From: Pseudocercospora fijiensis CIRAD86
Taxonomy: Eukaryota > Ascomycota > Dothideomycetes > Mycosphaerellales > Mycosphaerellaceae
Direction: 5' to 3'
Assembly (NCBI RefSeq): GCF_000340215.1
Contig: NW_006921533.1
Location: 5,919,424 to 5,983,423, forward strand
DNA: 64,000 bases
The notes under the pieces were generated by a model. The model worked only from the letters and a program-made list of their open reading frames with translations. It was not told the DNA's origin and made no database searches. Position numbers and translations under genes: made by a program. Numbering within the stretch: the stretch's first letter is position 1; the number at the start of each line of letters is the position of its first letter. Shown piece by piece: positions 23,541 through 34,921 of the stretch.

Positions 23541-23650
23541 ACTGCTGCTAAGTAACCTCTTGCTAAGTAAGCTCTTGCTAAGTAAGCTCTTACTAAGTAA
23601 GCTCTTACTAAGTAAGCTCTTGCTAAGTAACCTCTTGCTTAGTAACCTAT
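23541..23650. repeat. 15-bp tandem repeat (CTCTTGCTAAGTAAG), about seven copies
   Basis: Head-to-tail units of 15 bp directly outside the 3-prime LTR of the 12.5-kb element. They encode a spurious Leu-Leu-Leu-Ser-Lys repeat in one frame. Confidence 0.85.
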
Positions 23651-24639
23651 ATGTCCGTTATATCTACGTCCTACGACGCTATTGCTTCCTAAGTGCCTAT
23701 CGCATCGTGCTGTTTTTGCTAATTGTTATATACTATAGCCTCTTACGTTGTTATACCCTCGTATGCTATTTCCTCCTAAGTATAACGATCCTCCTAACGA
23801 ACAAAGACTTTAGTACTACGACGAAAGTATAAACTAACTCCTAGTGCTAAAGCTAAGCCATTTCCGAAGTCCTAATTAAGTTAATACTATAGGTGTCGGT
23901 CTAAGAAACGACGGGCTAGCTAAGCAATATTAAGGATATCGCCTAGCTAAAATAGGGCATATATACTACGCGAGACATAATCCTAGGGAGCGATCGGGTT
24001 TGCTTGCCGTAGCGCTTCTTGCTAATGCCGCAACTGTCGTATAAGACGTACTTGCTAACGGTTTGCCGCTACTCGCTAGAAGAAGTCGATATTTAAGAGA
24101 TTAGTAGGCGGTAGCTGCGTTATAGTAGGACTATATACTAGATAGTCGGCGCCTATAGGCTGCTAGTCTTGCTAGTCTCGCCGATCGTCCTATTATTAAG
24201 ACATATATAGAGGCGCGAACTAGGGGTAGCGCTACTTAAAGGCATTAACTAAGCCTTCTACTAATTGTGCATTAATAGTGCCTAGTTAGAGCGGCTAACG
24301 ATAGTTATATAGTTCAGGCGGTATATGCGTAAAGTTCCGAGCAAGGCGATTTAGATCGAATAGTAACTATAGGTTCTACTAAAGGATTTGCTATATCTAC
24401 TTAGTACGGGCAATAGCGCAAAGGTCCTTCTTTAGTAGATTACGCTTATAATCTCGTCGCTATCGATCTTGTTCCTCTTGCTAGCGACCGAGCTGCTCTT
24501 AGCGCTTCTTCTAAGCGTCTCTACGATTAGCAAGGTTATCTCGTAAGGGCTGCTAGGCCGGGTTAGGTGCTTCTAATAAGAGATTGTAATTAGGCGGCAA
24601 AATTCGCTAAGGCCGACGACGTAGATAGTTAGCATATCG

Positions 24640-27600
24640 AGTAATTACCGATTGCTATACCTTGCCTTGCTTAAAGCGCTTATAAAAGTCAAACATCTCC
24701 TTAAACATTAGGTTAGCGAGATTGCGTGCCCTAGAAACAGCAATATATAACAGGCTAGGTATAAAGTCCTTCTTCGAGATGTCTAATACAACCTTATTAA
24801 GCGTTATGCCCTAAGACTTGTGTACTATTATAGCGTAGGCGATAGTCGTAGGGAATTAAGTACGTATATATCGTGCATCCTGTCGCTAATTATATAACTA
24901 CTTACGACGGATAGGAACGATAGGGACGACACCTAAGGGCAGCTCGTACTTATTCTCCGGATTATACTAGGCGTTAAGGGTAGGACTAGAGTACTTATCG
25001 AGTTATACGAGAAGCATAGTAGGAAGGCGTTAGAGAATCTTAGTATAATTATTGCTATTGTCCTCCTAGACGATATTACGTATAGTGCTAATACTGCTAT
25101 TAACAACACCTCCCTCGACCTATAGATTCTAGGTTACTATAACGCGGGCCCTAAGATAGAGAGGCAGACGTAGATGTAAATTGCCGCTAGTCTCGTAAGA
25201 GGCCGATACTGCATATGCACTTCTATAGTGCTTAGTAGAGGCAATAACGATCGGGGTATTGTTGTCTCGTATAGCATCCTAGTTGTAGGTATTAACCTGC
25301 TTTTTGTAGTAATAGAGTCGTAATGCATCCTTAAACAAGCCTTGTTCGGTAGCTAGAAGGTTATACTTAAGTCGCCTAACTAACGTATCCTAATAATCGA
25401 TAGTAATACTACCGGGGGCATTGCGGAGACTATTAATAGCCTTACGGAAGGCATGCGCTATAGCATTAGTACCTTGCTACCGCTAGATAACATTAAGCTA
25501 AATAGTCTAATCGAATATCTAATAGAGACTATATCTAGCGATATCCTCCGTTGTTCGTAGATCTTCTAACTTTGAAAACAAAGGTCGTCTACTAATAGGA
25601 AGGAGCTAATTGAAGTTACCGGCGATAATAATTAAGCGACCTCCGAATAGCATCTCGTCTCTATCTTTGTTAAGAATGCTAGCTTGTCGGAGGCGCTAAT
25701 TAATCTAGAATAGGATTGTTAAATCTATTATCGACTTCTTATTAATAATAATATATACTACATTATTAACTACTAATCGGAACTAATCTAGTGCTTGTCC
25801 GTTAAGTAGAATATACTCCTTTATCGTTAATAGCAACCTAAAGAAGGAGTGTAGAGTGCGTCCCTTAATACTATTAGTAGCAGATCTAGTTAGGGCTAGG
25901 CGTACAATTGGAATTAGTACATTAATTACCTAAGCGCTATACTCGACCTGTTTAGTTTAATTGTACTAGTTAGTAATCCGCTCGACTTCGGATAACAGTG
26001 TGTTAATTACAAATGATTTTCTAATATCCGCTTTCCTATCGACGTTAAGCAAAAAGGGTCGGTAGCCTAGATTAGCAAGCGACTCGTTCTAGTAATCGAC
26101 AACATAGTTAAACAATAGCTTCTAAGCTAGGGCTAGGCTAGCAATACGTTAAGGGAGGTCGGTAGGAACTCTAATACGCTAGGCTCTATCTATACTACGA
26201 AGGTTCTTCTAAAAGTCCTTAATATCTAAAGCTCGGAGGCTATATCGTCCGATATAAGAGGTCTAATCGTATTCGTAATCAATCTGTCGGTTCCTAAGAT
26301 TATTCAAGTCTTTAATTTATTTACCTAGTCGACGCCCGGGTAAAGTAGCAGCGAGCAATGCCTTATTAGTACGCTCTACTTCTAGATCGTAGTATTTATC
26401 TTCGAAGAGGTTAGGCGTTAGTTCTAGTAGGCTAGCACCTATATAATTATCCGGATGCTCGTAGTTGTTCTTGCACTATTCGTACGCGCTAGACTATATA
26501 GTATACGTAGTAGGAGGACTGTCGGCATCTCTAGTATTATCGGCAAACACGTATCTATTTTCAAGAGAGGGATATATACTATTAAACGGATAATGCAAAG
26601 CGATCTTAGTACGGCACTAATCCTTATACGTACTATCTTTACTATTAGGAACAGCACTGTACTTTAGATACTAGCTAATTACCCGCGGCTTCGCTCTTAG
26701 GCGCTTCTTATATATACGGAATTCCTACTTAGTAAGAAACTCGAAGAGGGTTAGGTTAGGTCGACTAAGGAGGTCTAACTAAGCGAATTTAGCCTTAGGG
26801 ATGCTATACCGCTCGATATACTTAAGCAATAGCGATTTCCCCTAAGTAACAACCTCCCTAACCTCCTTATTATATCGCTTCGGTCGAGATTGATCCTTAG
26901 GCTTACGACAATCAAACTTCTAGACCTAACGAGAGCCTTATGCTAGTAGAAGATTTAAAAGGAGGTATATCTCTTCTTAGGCGGAAATATTACGCTCTCC
27001 GATAAGTTTGTTAAGCATCTTAGCGAAGAATAAGACTATCGGTCGTACGCTAGCCGTATTAATCTTAGGGATAACCTTACGACCAATCTTAAGAAAGGAC
27101 TTACTTCTCTTCTCTTACTTAGTGTAGTATTTCCTAAGGTAATTAACCGTAGTACCCTTGTTAGTATAGACAGCTATATTATTATTACTAAGCTAAGCAG
27201 CTTAGATAGTACGATTATAGCTATTTATGCGAGTGTCGTTCCGAGGGCTATCGTAGATCCAATACCGAGGATTAAGGTTCTTCGTTATAATACCCTACTC
27301 GTATAGGTCGCGAGGGAAATAGAAACGATAGGTAACTATACTAGTGTCCTTGTTCTTGCGCTAACAATACTCGTAACCGCAGGTATAACGCTACACTCGA
27401 TTAACGTTAAGCATTAGCTAGTATTGGCTTCCGTTAACCTCGCTAGTCTTTATTTGCAGAATAGCGGGCTCTCTAGCTACTAGTCCGGTACGAGTAGGAT
27501 TAGGGTTAAGCGTAGTAACGTACTTTAACTAGAACTAAGCAAGGGCCGATCGATCTGCTTTAGTAAAGGACTATAGAAGTAGTAATCCTTTACGATGCTT

Positions 27601-30600
27601 AAGCTATACTAGGCTATAGTTATAAGAGCTCCTACGAGCCTAAAACTTATACCGATTCTAGTAGTCTACGACACTAAACTTCTTCTATATTAGATCTATA
27701 ATGAATTAATAACGGCGGTAGAAGTAATACGTAGCGATCGTAGGATTCTGTCTAAGGTTCGCGCGTATAGTCTTAATACGCTCGTATTCCGTACCGGTTA
27801 GAATAATCGGCATATGCTTTTGCTAATACTACTAGTATAGGTCGGCTATACTAAATATAAGGAAGAGGTGCGGACAACTAAGAGCCTTAATATAGTTCTC
27901 GAGCTTACCCGTCTTTGCAATCTAGTATACGCGTATACCTCGTAAAGTATTGCTATAACGGACAACGGTAGATAGCAATCGCTTAGCTTCATTATTATCG
28001 TTATTAATAGCATTCCGAAGGTTATTAAGTGTAATTTCCTCAAACTCTAGGTTCTGCTATATAATGTAATCGGCCTTCTTACGGGTCTGCTTCCTTATAA
28101 GCGTATTAAGTACTATATAGCGGAATCGAGAATAACTCGCAAAGCGGTATCGGACAGGTCTAGTTCTATTATCCTACTTAATTATATGCTTAATCTAATC
28201 GTCGTAAGAAAGCTCGTATAGGCGAGCCTCTATATAATCGCCTATGCCCTAAGGCATTAAGGTAGGAAAGGCGCGAGCGTAGAGCTTATAAGTATTGTTA
28301 AACTTATCGATCGGAACGGGATTAAAATCGGGCATTATAAGCTAGTATTGCTATAGAGGTACTTTAGAAGATGCATCTATCTATATAGTACTAAGATCGT
28401 TGTTTGCCGTATCTTCCCGTACTTGCCTCTACTACTCCTACTCCTCGAGGATACCCTTAATAGTATCTCTCGCTTCTTTAGGAATGTATACCTACGGAAG
28501 AGCGGCCTCGAACGGGTAGTCGGCTAAGCTGTCGAGCTCTTACTACGTACCTAGGCGACTATTAGGCTAAGTACCTATATAAGGGTTTGTATATATACTA
28601 GCATAATCTAGCTAGTCTTAGTTTAACTCGGTCTACGGGCTTAAAGCTTCCTTATTATACTCCTTAAGAGTATTAAGCCTATACAAAACTAACTCTCTAT
28701 CTTCGCTATCCGGCAATTAAGATAAACGTTCTTCGCTTATAGCGACATTAGCGTACTTAGGGTTGTTAGCTACTAGATAATTAAGCTAAGCTTTAATAGC
28801 CTATCTTCGTACCTTGAAATCGGTTACGAATATACGGTTAGTAGTCTTATTACTATTCGCCGGACGTAGAACGACCGTTTCTAAGTGCTTAGGCATAAGA
28901 GGAAGTTCCTTCTATACCTTGCCTATATCGCGGAGGAAGTTAACTACGTTGTTCTTATATCGGTATTACGCGCCCTTAATTAAGCGGACCTCTACGTAGA
29001 TATAAACATAGGCAATAAGTATCTCCTTAGTCGCTATTAAGGCAGGCAAAGGCTTACTATCGAGGGTTGTAGGCTAGGCGCTAGGGTCTATGCGATTAGT
29101 AGCCGATATAAGATTAGGTAAGCCCCTAGGCTTGTTTTAATCTCTCGAAATATAGTAGCGCTTGCAGTTGTTAAAGGTTGGCGAGTCTATATTCGTATCT
29201 AACTACATATTAAACTAGCGTTCCTTATACCCCTTCTATATATCCTTATTCTAGCAGTACTCGATAGTCTCGTTATTAAGTTTACTAAAAAACTCATTAA
29301 CTAGCTCTAGATCGATCTTATTTAATATAGGCGTATATAGGTTCTCTCGGTTAAATATAAGCTCCGGATCCTAACTATTAATAAAATAGTCGTTATATTT
29401 CTTATATTAATCGGCCTAAGCGCGAGTGCCTTAACCTGCGCGGCGACGATGCTATAGCTACGATACATACTATAATATTCGATATGTTCGATAGTTGTAC
29501 TTATATTCTATCTCTTTATCGTTCTCGTAGAAGAACGATACTCGCTCCGTCTTATGAATTCCTAGTTAACACTACTTTATCTGTGTCTCTCGTTCGAAAT
29601 TAGTAGCGGCGCAGTATATACAAGTATATACGTGCGGTATAGTAACTCGAGCAATAGCGCGTAGAATATTACAAATTTCGCATTAAAACTATAGCCGCTT
29701 ATCTAGCCGCTCGTCTGCATTAGGATTACTACCGCTAGCGCTAAATAACGTATCTAGTAGGTTAAAGTTACTGCCGAAATTGTCGCTTAAAGGTAGGTCT
29801 TATAATAGCTTCTATACGCGCTTAGTATTGCTAGTAAGGATATCGCTAATACTTAGTGTCTACGAAACGTTATTATCTCCGGCACGACGACGCTAACGAT
29901 AAGAGCGCGAGATATCGTACTATATAGTACGTGCGGTAGCAGTACGTGCATCGTTACTACTATACTAACCGTATCGATAACGACTAGCGGTACCTATCGA
30001 CGACTATAAAGACTACGACGGCTATAAAGACTACGAAGGCTATAAAGACTACGAAGGCTATAAAGACTACGAAGGCTATAAAGGCTATAAAGGCTACAAG
30101 GGTCGAGGAGGTAGCGGCATCGACGACTAGTATATACTAAGCGGATAGTTCTTCTATAGGTTACCGGTACGGCTAGCGGTAGATATAGAGCTAGGACCTA
30201 CGCTAGGAATAAGCGACGATAATAACGGAGCTAGTATAGACTAGATTGCGATAGGTGTATTCGGAATAGAAGGAGTCGACGAAAGCCGACTACTACTAAT
30301 ATAGCTACCTCCTCGCTTTAAAGGCGTCTCGGTACTGCTAGTATTAGCTAACTTTCTCTTCTTACTAGAAGCAGAAACAGAAGAGCGGCACTTGTTATAT
30401 ATTGCTAGCTTCTTCTTGCCCTTAAGGAAGCAGCGCTACTTCTTTTATCGGCGGTAGTTAGTATACGTAGCCTTCTACCCGATGTAATCGTCGTCGGCCT
30501 TACTATTACTATTTTTACTAGGATTAGGGCGGTCGACTAGAACGTTCTTCTTCGGAGGTCCGCCGCTAGGAGGTCCGCCGCTAGGAGGTCTAGATCCTAT

Positions 30601-30970
30601 CGCGGCAGATCGAGCGCGAGTTATTATTCGTATAGTATAGATCTAGTTAAGATTAGCGTAGGTGTCCGTAAGAGAAGAGATAAGCCGGTTATATGCCTGC
30701 TCGTCGCTAAGGTTAACGGTCTAAATCTAGCCCTTAAGGTTATTTAACTTGCTAATTAACTGCGACTCCGGCTTATTAAGTATAGAATTTATACTACGTC
30801 GGAGGTTCTGTCCGATAAACCTATTACAACTATATAGATTATATTAATCTTAGATAGTCTATCGAGCCTAGCCTCGAGTAGATAGCTTACGGTTGCGGTT
30901 AGAATAACTATAAAGCGTATAAGCGCGATTATCCGGCGAAGGCGCCTTAAGTAATATCTTTAACTATAAC
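24640..30970 (-). pseudogene. Helitron-type Rep/helicase gene, RIP-inactivated
   Basis: A minus-strand frame of about 6.3 kb. The N-terminal side (30,970-29,000) is Ser/Pro-rich with an 18-bp repeat, then a Cys-rich block (CEICN and YTCIYCAATNFE near 29,600-29,700). A Helitron-like Rep domain follows with IGDYIEARLYELSYDD near 28,230, NNDNNEAKRLLSTVVRYSNT near 27,960 and a degraded HUH site reading YNY at 27,616-27,624. The C-terminal Pif1-like helicase has a ruined Walker A (RKADIRKSFVIN near 26,040), GGRLIIIAGNFNQLLPISRR near 25,620 and YAIIVHKSQGITLNKVVLD near 24,800. Helitrons move by rolling-circle replication using the Rep nuclease and helicase. TAG breaks and lost catalytic residues make this copy dead. 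Helitron termini (TC...CTRR hairpin) were not located. Confidence 0.85.
30002..30105. repeat. 18-bp tandem repeat inside the Helitron frame
   Basis: Four copies of GACTACGAAGGCTATAAA (30,011, 30,029, 30,047, 30,065) plus shorter relatives. On the minus strand they stay in the Helitron reading frame and give a Pro-Ser/Leu periodic stretch in which every third codon or so is now TAG. Confidence 0.85.
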
Positions 30971-30999
30971 GATAAAGCTAAGAAAGGCGCGCTAGTATA

Positions 31000-31360
31000 G
31001 TCGGGTAGGGTCGAGTTTTAGCCGTATAGGAAGGCGGTGTTATAAAAGGCAAGGGAGGCGGCGTTACGAAAGGCGAGGAAGGCGGAGGGGCGTTACGGAA
31101 GGTAGAGTAGCGGCAAGGAAGGCGGAGTAGCGAAAGCAAAGAAGGAGTCGTCCGTTTGCTTCTAGAAGCTGTAGCTATATAAGTAGCGGCTTCTTATATA
31201 TAAATGTACGGACTCTAGTAAACTACTATACGTATCCGCTTACTATATACCTAATCGTGTCTTTGCAAGCGCCGCCGCTTAGAGGCTAGGGGGATAGTCC
31301 TCGTAAGCTCCTCCTAAACCCCCCGAAGCCTTACCGCTTTAGTATCTATATTACTTCTAC
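31000..31360. other. Gene-free stretch right of the Helitron frame
   Basis: Purine-rich on the plus strand at 31,010-31,150 (repeated GAAAGGCGAGGAAGGCGG-like runs), then unremarkable RIP-type sequence. I see no coding frame or element end. Confidence 0.5.
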
Positions 31361-31756
31361 TAACGTTGCGTTCCGGATAGGCTAAGCGCTCGCTAAGGCT
31401 CGACTAAACCTGCCCTCTACTTTAGTACCCTCCTTCTTAACGTTAGCGTTCCGGACAAGTTTGAACACTCGCTAAGGCTCGGTATTAACTTGCCCTCTAC
31501 TTTAGTACCCTCCTTCCTAACGTTAGCGTTCCGGACAAGTTTAAACACTCGCTAAGGCTCGGTATTCACTTGCCCTCTACTTTAGTACCCTCCTTCCTAA
31601 CGTTAGCGTTCCGGACAAGTTTAAACACTCGCTAAGGCTCGGTATTAACTTGCCCTCTACTTTAGTATCCTCCTTCCTAACGTTAGCGTTCCGGACAAGT
31701 TTAAACACTCGCTAAGGCTCGGTGTTAACTTGCTCTCTACTTTAGTGCCCTTATTC
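31361..31756. repeat. 80-bp minisatellite, five copies
   Basis: The segment CGTTAGCGTTCCGGACAAGT recurs at 31,441, 31,521, 31,601 and 31,681, an exact 80-bp period. A more diverged first copy starts at about 31,361. Each unit also contains CTCGCTAAGGCTCGG and TGCCCTCTACTTTAGTACCC. Units 2-5 differ by only a few bases. Confidence 0.92.
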
Positions 31757-33545
31757 GGCTTAGTAAGGGGTATATTAACCGCAAGTCGTTTATAGATTAG
31801 GGGTTGCCTAAGGCATCCGTCGTTATTATATTAATTACTTTTGCTAGCGTAGTTTTACTAGAAATACGCTTAATCGACTTAACTTAGTCGGCTTCGGAGG
31901 GGCGAGTTTAGGTAACATTTTAGTACGAACCTAGCAATATCAATGTCGATACTAACTTAATAGTAATAATATAGCTTCTAGATATAGAATTGAACCCTTA
32001 AGTAGTATAGTGTTTAAACCTTACCTACCTACCTGCCTACCTTCCCTTTCTAACTAAGCTATTACCCTAGGCAGTAGCAATAAGGGTATATAATAGCACT
32101 ACAATTCACGACGTTTAACTAATAATAATCGACTAAAACGAAGCGACGCCTAGCTATAACTAGGTAAGGAGTTATAGTAATCCTTTGCGCCTAGTTATTA
32201 AGTTACGTAGGGAACCTAAGGGATTTAGGCTATTTAATAGTCTTTTCTAAGGCAGCTAGCAGCCTAATAAACTAGTAGAGGTAACTGCCTATTGTCTAAC
32301 CCTAAAGAAATTAGTTCTCCGGGACAGGTTTTCTATAGCGGCGTTTCTTCGGAAGCGTATAAGGTCGAAGTCTAGTAGTTATATTTACTTACTCGATTTG
32401 TAACGTGTCTTAAAGGGTTAATAAGCTCGAGGTCTATATCGTATCCGTAAGAGTAACTCTAGGTATTGCCCGTCTATAGTTTTTTTGCCTCTAGTCTATC
32501 TGTTTTTTTTAGAGCCGTAGGTACGGTGTACGGTATATACTGTCCTTGTTCCTTCTGTCTTTTTTACTAGTGCAATACTAGCCTTAGATACGGCGCGGGG
32601 AATAGACCGTCTTTTAACTAGTTTAATACTAGTCTTAGATACGGTATATATTGTCCTTCTTCCTTTATATACATTTAGGTTTGTCTATTCTTTTGCTCTT
32701 ACTCTTACTTTGAAGTCGCCCGCTACCTTTGCGTAGATATTATAGCGTAGAATGTAATATATAGGGTCGGCGAATTGTCGCATAGTCTCGTAGTCGTATA
32801 GTCGTATTGTCGGCGGGGGTTCTTATATAGTTACATAGTCGCGTTGTTCTTAGTAGTGTTATCGCATTAGTAGGACTAGCAAGCCTAAGGTTAGGTATAC
32901 GTAATTTATGTTTTTTAATTTCTACTAATTAGAGCGCTAGATTTAGTTTATATAAGAGCGCCTTTCTTATAATTTAACCTTCGTAACGCGCACCTTCTAT
33001 ATATATATATAGGCTCTTTAAGCCTTCGTACCTGCTGATTCTAATTATTATTTCGCGCTCGCATTAGGCTAAAAACAGACACCTTCTATAACCTTCGTCG
33101 CAAGCTCCTTAAGTTACTCTAAGTGCCTGTTTTTTTAGCCTTCTACTTCGCTAGAAAAATAGAAGGGTAGTTAGGAAGGACCTTATTAAATCCCAATTCT
33201 AGTGCTAATTCTAGTGCTAATTCTAGCGCTATTTTACTACTAATTCTAGCGCTAGCTCTTATAGAAGTAGCTTAACTAGGTATACTCTCGTAGAATATTA
33301 TATATACTACTACTATAGTGTAACTACGGAGATCTAAGGTATAGAGCTGCTATAACTATAAGCTGCTATCGGATACTTCTAGCCGGCCGTAGTCTACTAC
33401 TACGAGCGAGTTCTATAGGCTACGAAGTAGGCGGCGATAGTCTAGATTTCGCATTATATTAGCTATATACTAACAAATAAGAGATTGCTGCTTCTATCCC
33501 GCGCGACGGTGTATAGTATAGTTATCGGAATTAGAGGCATTATAT
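31757..33545. repeat. RIP-mutated dispersed repeats at the edge of the transposon nest
   Basis: No frame can be followed. The stretch 31,807-31,880 resembles 9,887-9,958, and 33,160-33,300 resembles 10,270-10,450 (same orientation in both cases). An ATATATATATAT run lies near 33,000. RIP-type composition stops at about 33,540-33,550. Confidence 0.65.
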
Positions 33546-33999
33546 ATACATTTGGGGTAGGAGGCACCGAGGAGAAGGACTCGGGAGACCACTCGGGCAA
33601 AAAGCAGGTCGAACAAAGACGCCCATCAAACTTTGATTAGAGAAACAGGTAGGCTGATCCTTGTCACCCACCCGGCGCTAGGGTCTAGCTCCAAAATTTC
33701 TGGGAAAGAGCGAACCGAGCTTGCTTTTGAAGATGTGCCATCCGATTCTGCAGGATGCAGCAGCTCTCGAAGCGGGGTGAGCTTTTGGTAGGAGCAGCAG
33801 CAGGAGTAGTAAGTGTGCAGCAAGCAAACGAAAATTCGAAAGAGCTGATCATGCTATTCTAGGGCAGTGCGTGATCCCCGTGCTTGTAGAAAGTAGCTCT
33901 CCGACCTCATCACATCACATCTGAATACCCACATCTACCTCACTCACTTTATAGTTCCAGCCCGAAGAACATCCTTGTCTACCACGGAACCGTCCCAAA
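33546..33999. promoter_or_regulatory. Upstream region of the short-chain dehydrogenase gene
   Basis: 454 bp of normal-composition DNA between the transposon nest and the first gene. It must hold the promoter of the dehydrogenase, but I see no recognisable element beyond a CATCACATCACATC stretch near 33,908-33,921. Confidence 0.4.
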
Positions 34000-34921
34000 A
34001 TGGCACAAGCACCTCCACCAACCCATCCAGGCCGCCTCACCAACAAAGTTGCCATAATCACAGGCGGCGGCATGGGTTTGGGAGAAGGCATAGTCCGCAA
34101 ATTCGTCCACGAAGGATGTCGCGTCGTGATCTTCGAACTCGACCCTTCTGCGGGCACAAAAGTCGCAGCCTCTCTCCCTCTAGATCGAATTCATTTATTC
34201 ACAGGAAACGTCACGAATGAAACGCATTGGAAAGAAGCTTTTCAGTGTGCGATTGAAGCTTTTGGCAAACTCGATATTGTCGTTAACAATGCGGGGGTTG
34301 TTCATAATGCTCAGGCAAGTGAAATGGACAACAAGAATGGATGTGTGGGAGAGAGGACAGGGTGCTGATGTTGTTGTGAACATCTAGCCGAGTCCGAGCG
34401 TTCCAAGAAGTGAATACGACAGAATCATGGAAGTCAACGTTTCACCCTTATACCTCAGCTCAAAAGTCATCGGCCCATACTTCCAATCTCAAAAATCGGG
34501 ATGTTTCGTCAACATCTCTTCCATATCCGCACCCCGACCACGTCCAAATCTAGTCTGGTATGCGGGGTCCAAAGGTGCCGTGACGGCTATAACGAAAGGG
34601 CTTGCGGCAGAGTTTGCGAAGGATGGGATCAGGTGTAATGCGATCTGTCCTGTTGCGGCTGATACGGGGATGATGGCGAGTGTGCTTGGTGGGGTGGATT
34701 CGCCTGAAGGGAGAGCTGTTGTTGTGAAGGGCATCCCGATGGGGAGGGTTGCGACGCCAGAGGTAAGTATATTGAATAGTGCATACCAAACGACACTTGC
34801 TAACCTCCGTAACTTTCGCTTTTAGGATGTTGCGAATGCGGCTTGTTTCTTGGCTAGTGATGAGGCGAGTTTCATTACTGGAGTGGATTTGCCGGTTGAT
34901 GGTGGCAGGGCGTTGATGTAG
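34000..34921 (+). CDS. Short-chain dehydrogenase/reductase (SDR), three exons, 261 aa
   Basis: Classical SDR that would oxidise or reduce an alcohol/carbonyl substrate with NAD(P)(H); the substrate cannot be told. Exons are 34,000-34,314, 34,388-34,762 and 34,826-34,921. The product of 261 aa is typical in length. Cofactor motif TGGGMGLG is at residues 21-28, NNAG at 96-99, Ser149/150 in NISSIS, and the catalytic pair YAGSK at Tyr163/Lys167. The C-terminal end [20 protein letters not shown] is typical. Intron 1 (34,315-34,387) has a GC donor (GCAAGT) and a TAG acceptor; with it the frame joins cleanly into [18 protein letters not shown], an expected SDR block. Intron 2 (34,763-34,825) has GTAAGT and TTTTAG. 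The gene lies only about 450 bp from RIP-mutated repeats, yet shows no RIP itself. Confidence 0.9.

Noticed and set aside
23500..23832. 110-codon Leu/Ser/Lys-rich frame
   Set aside because: Produced by the 15-bp tandem repeat beside the LTR; composition is not protein-like.
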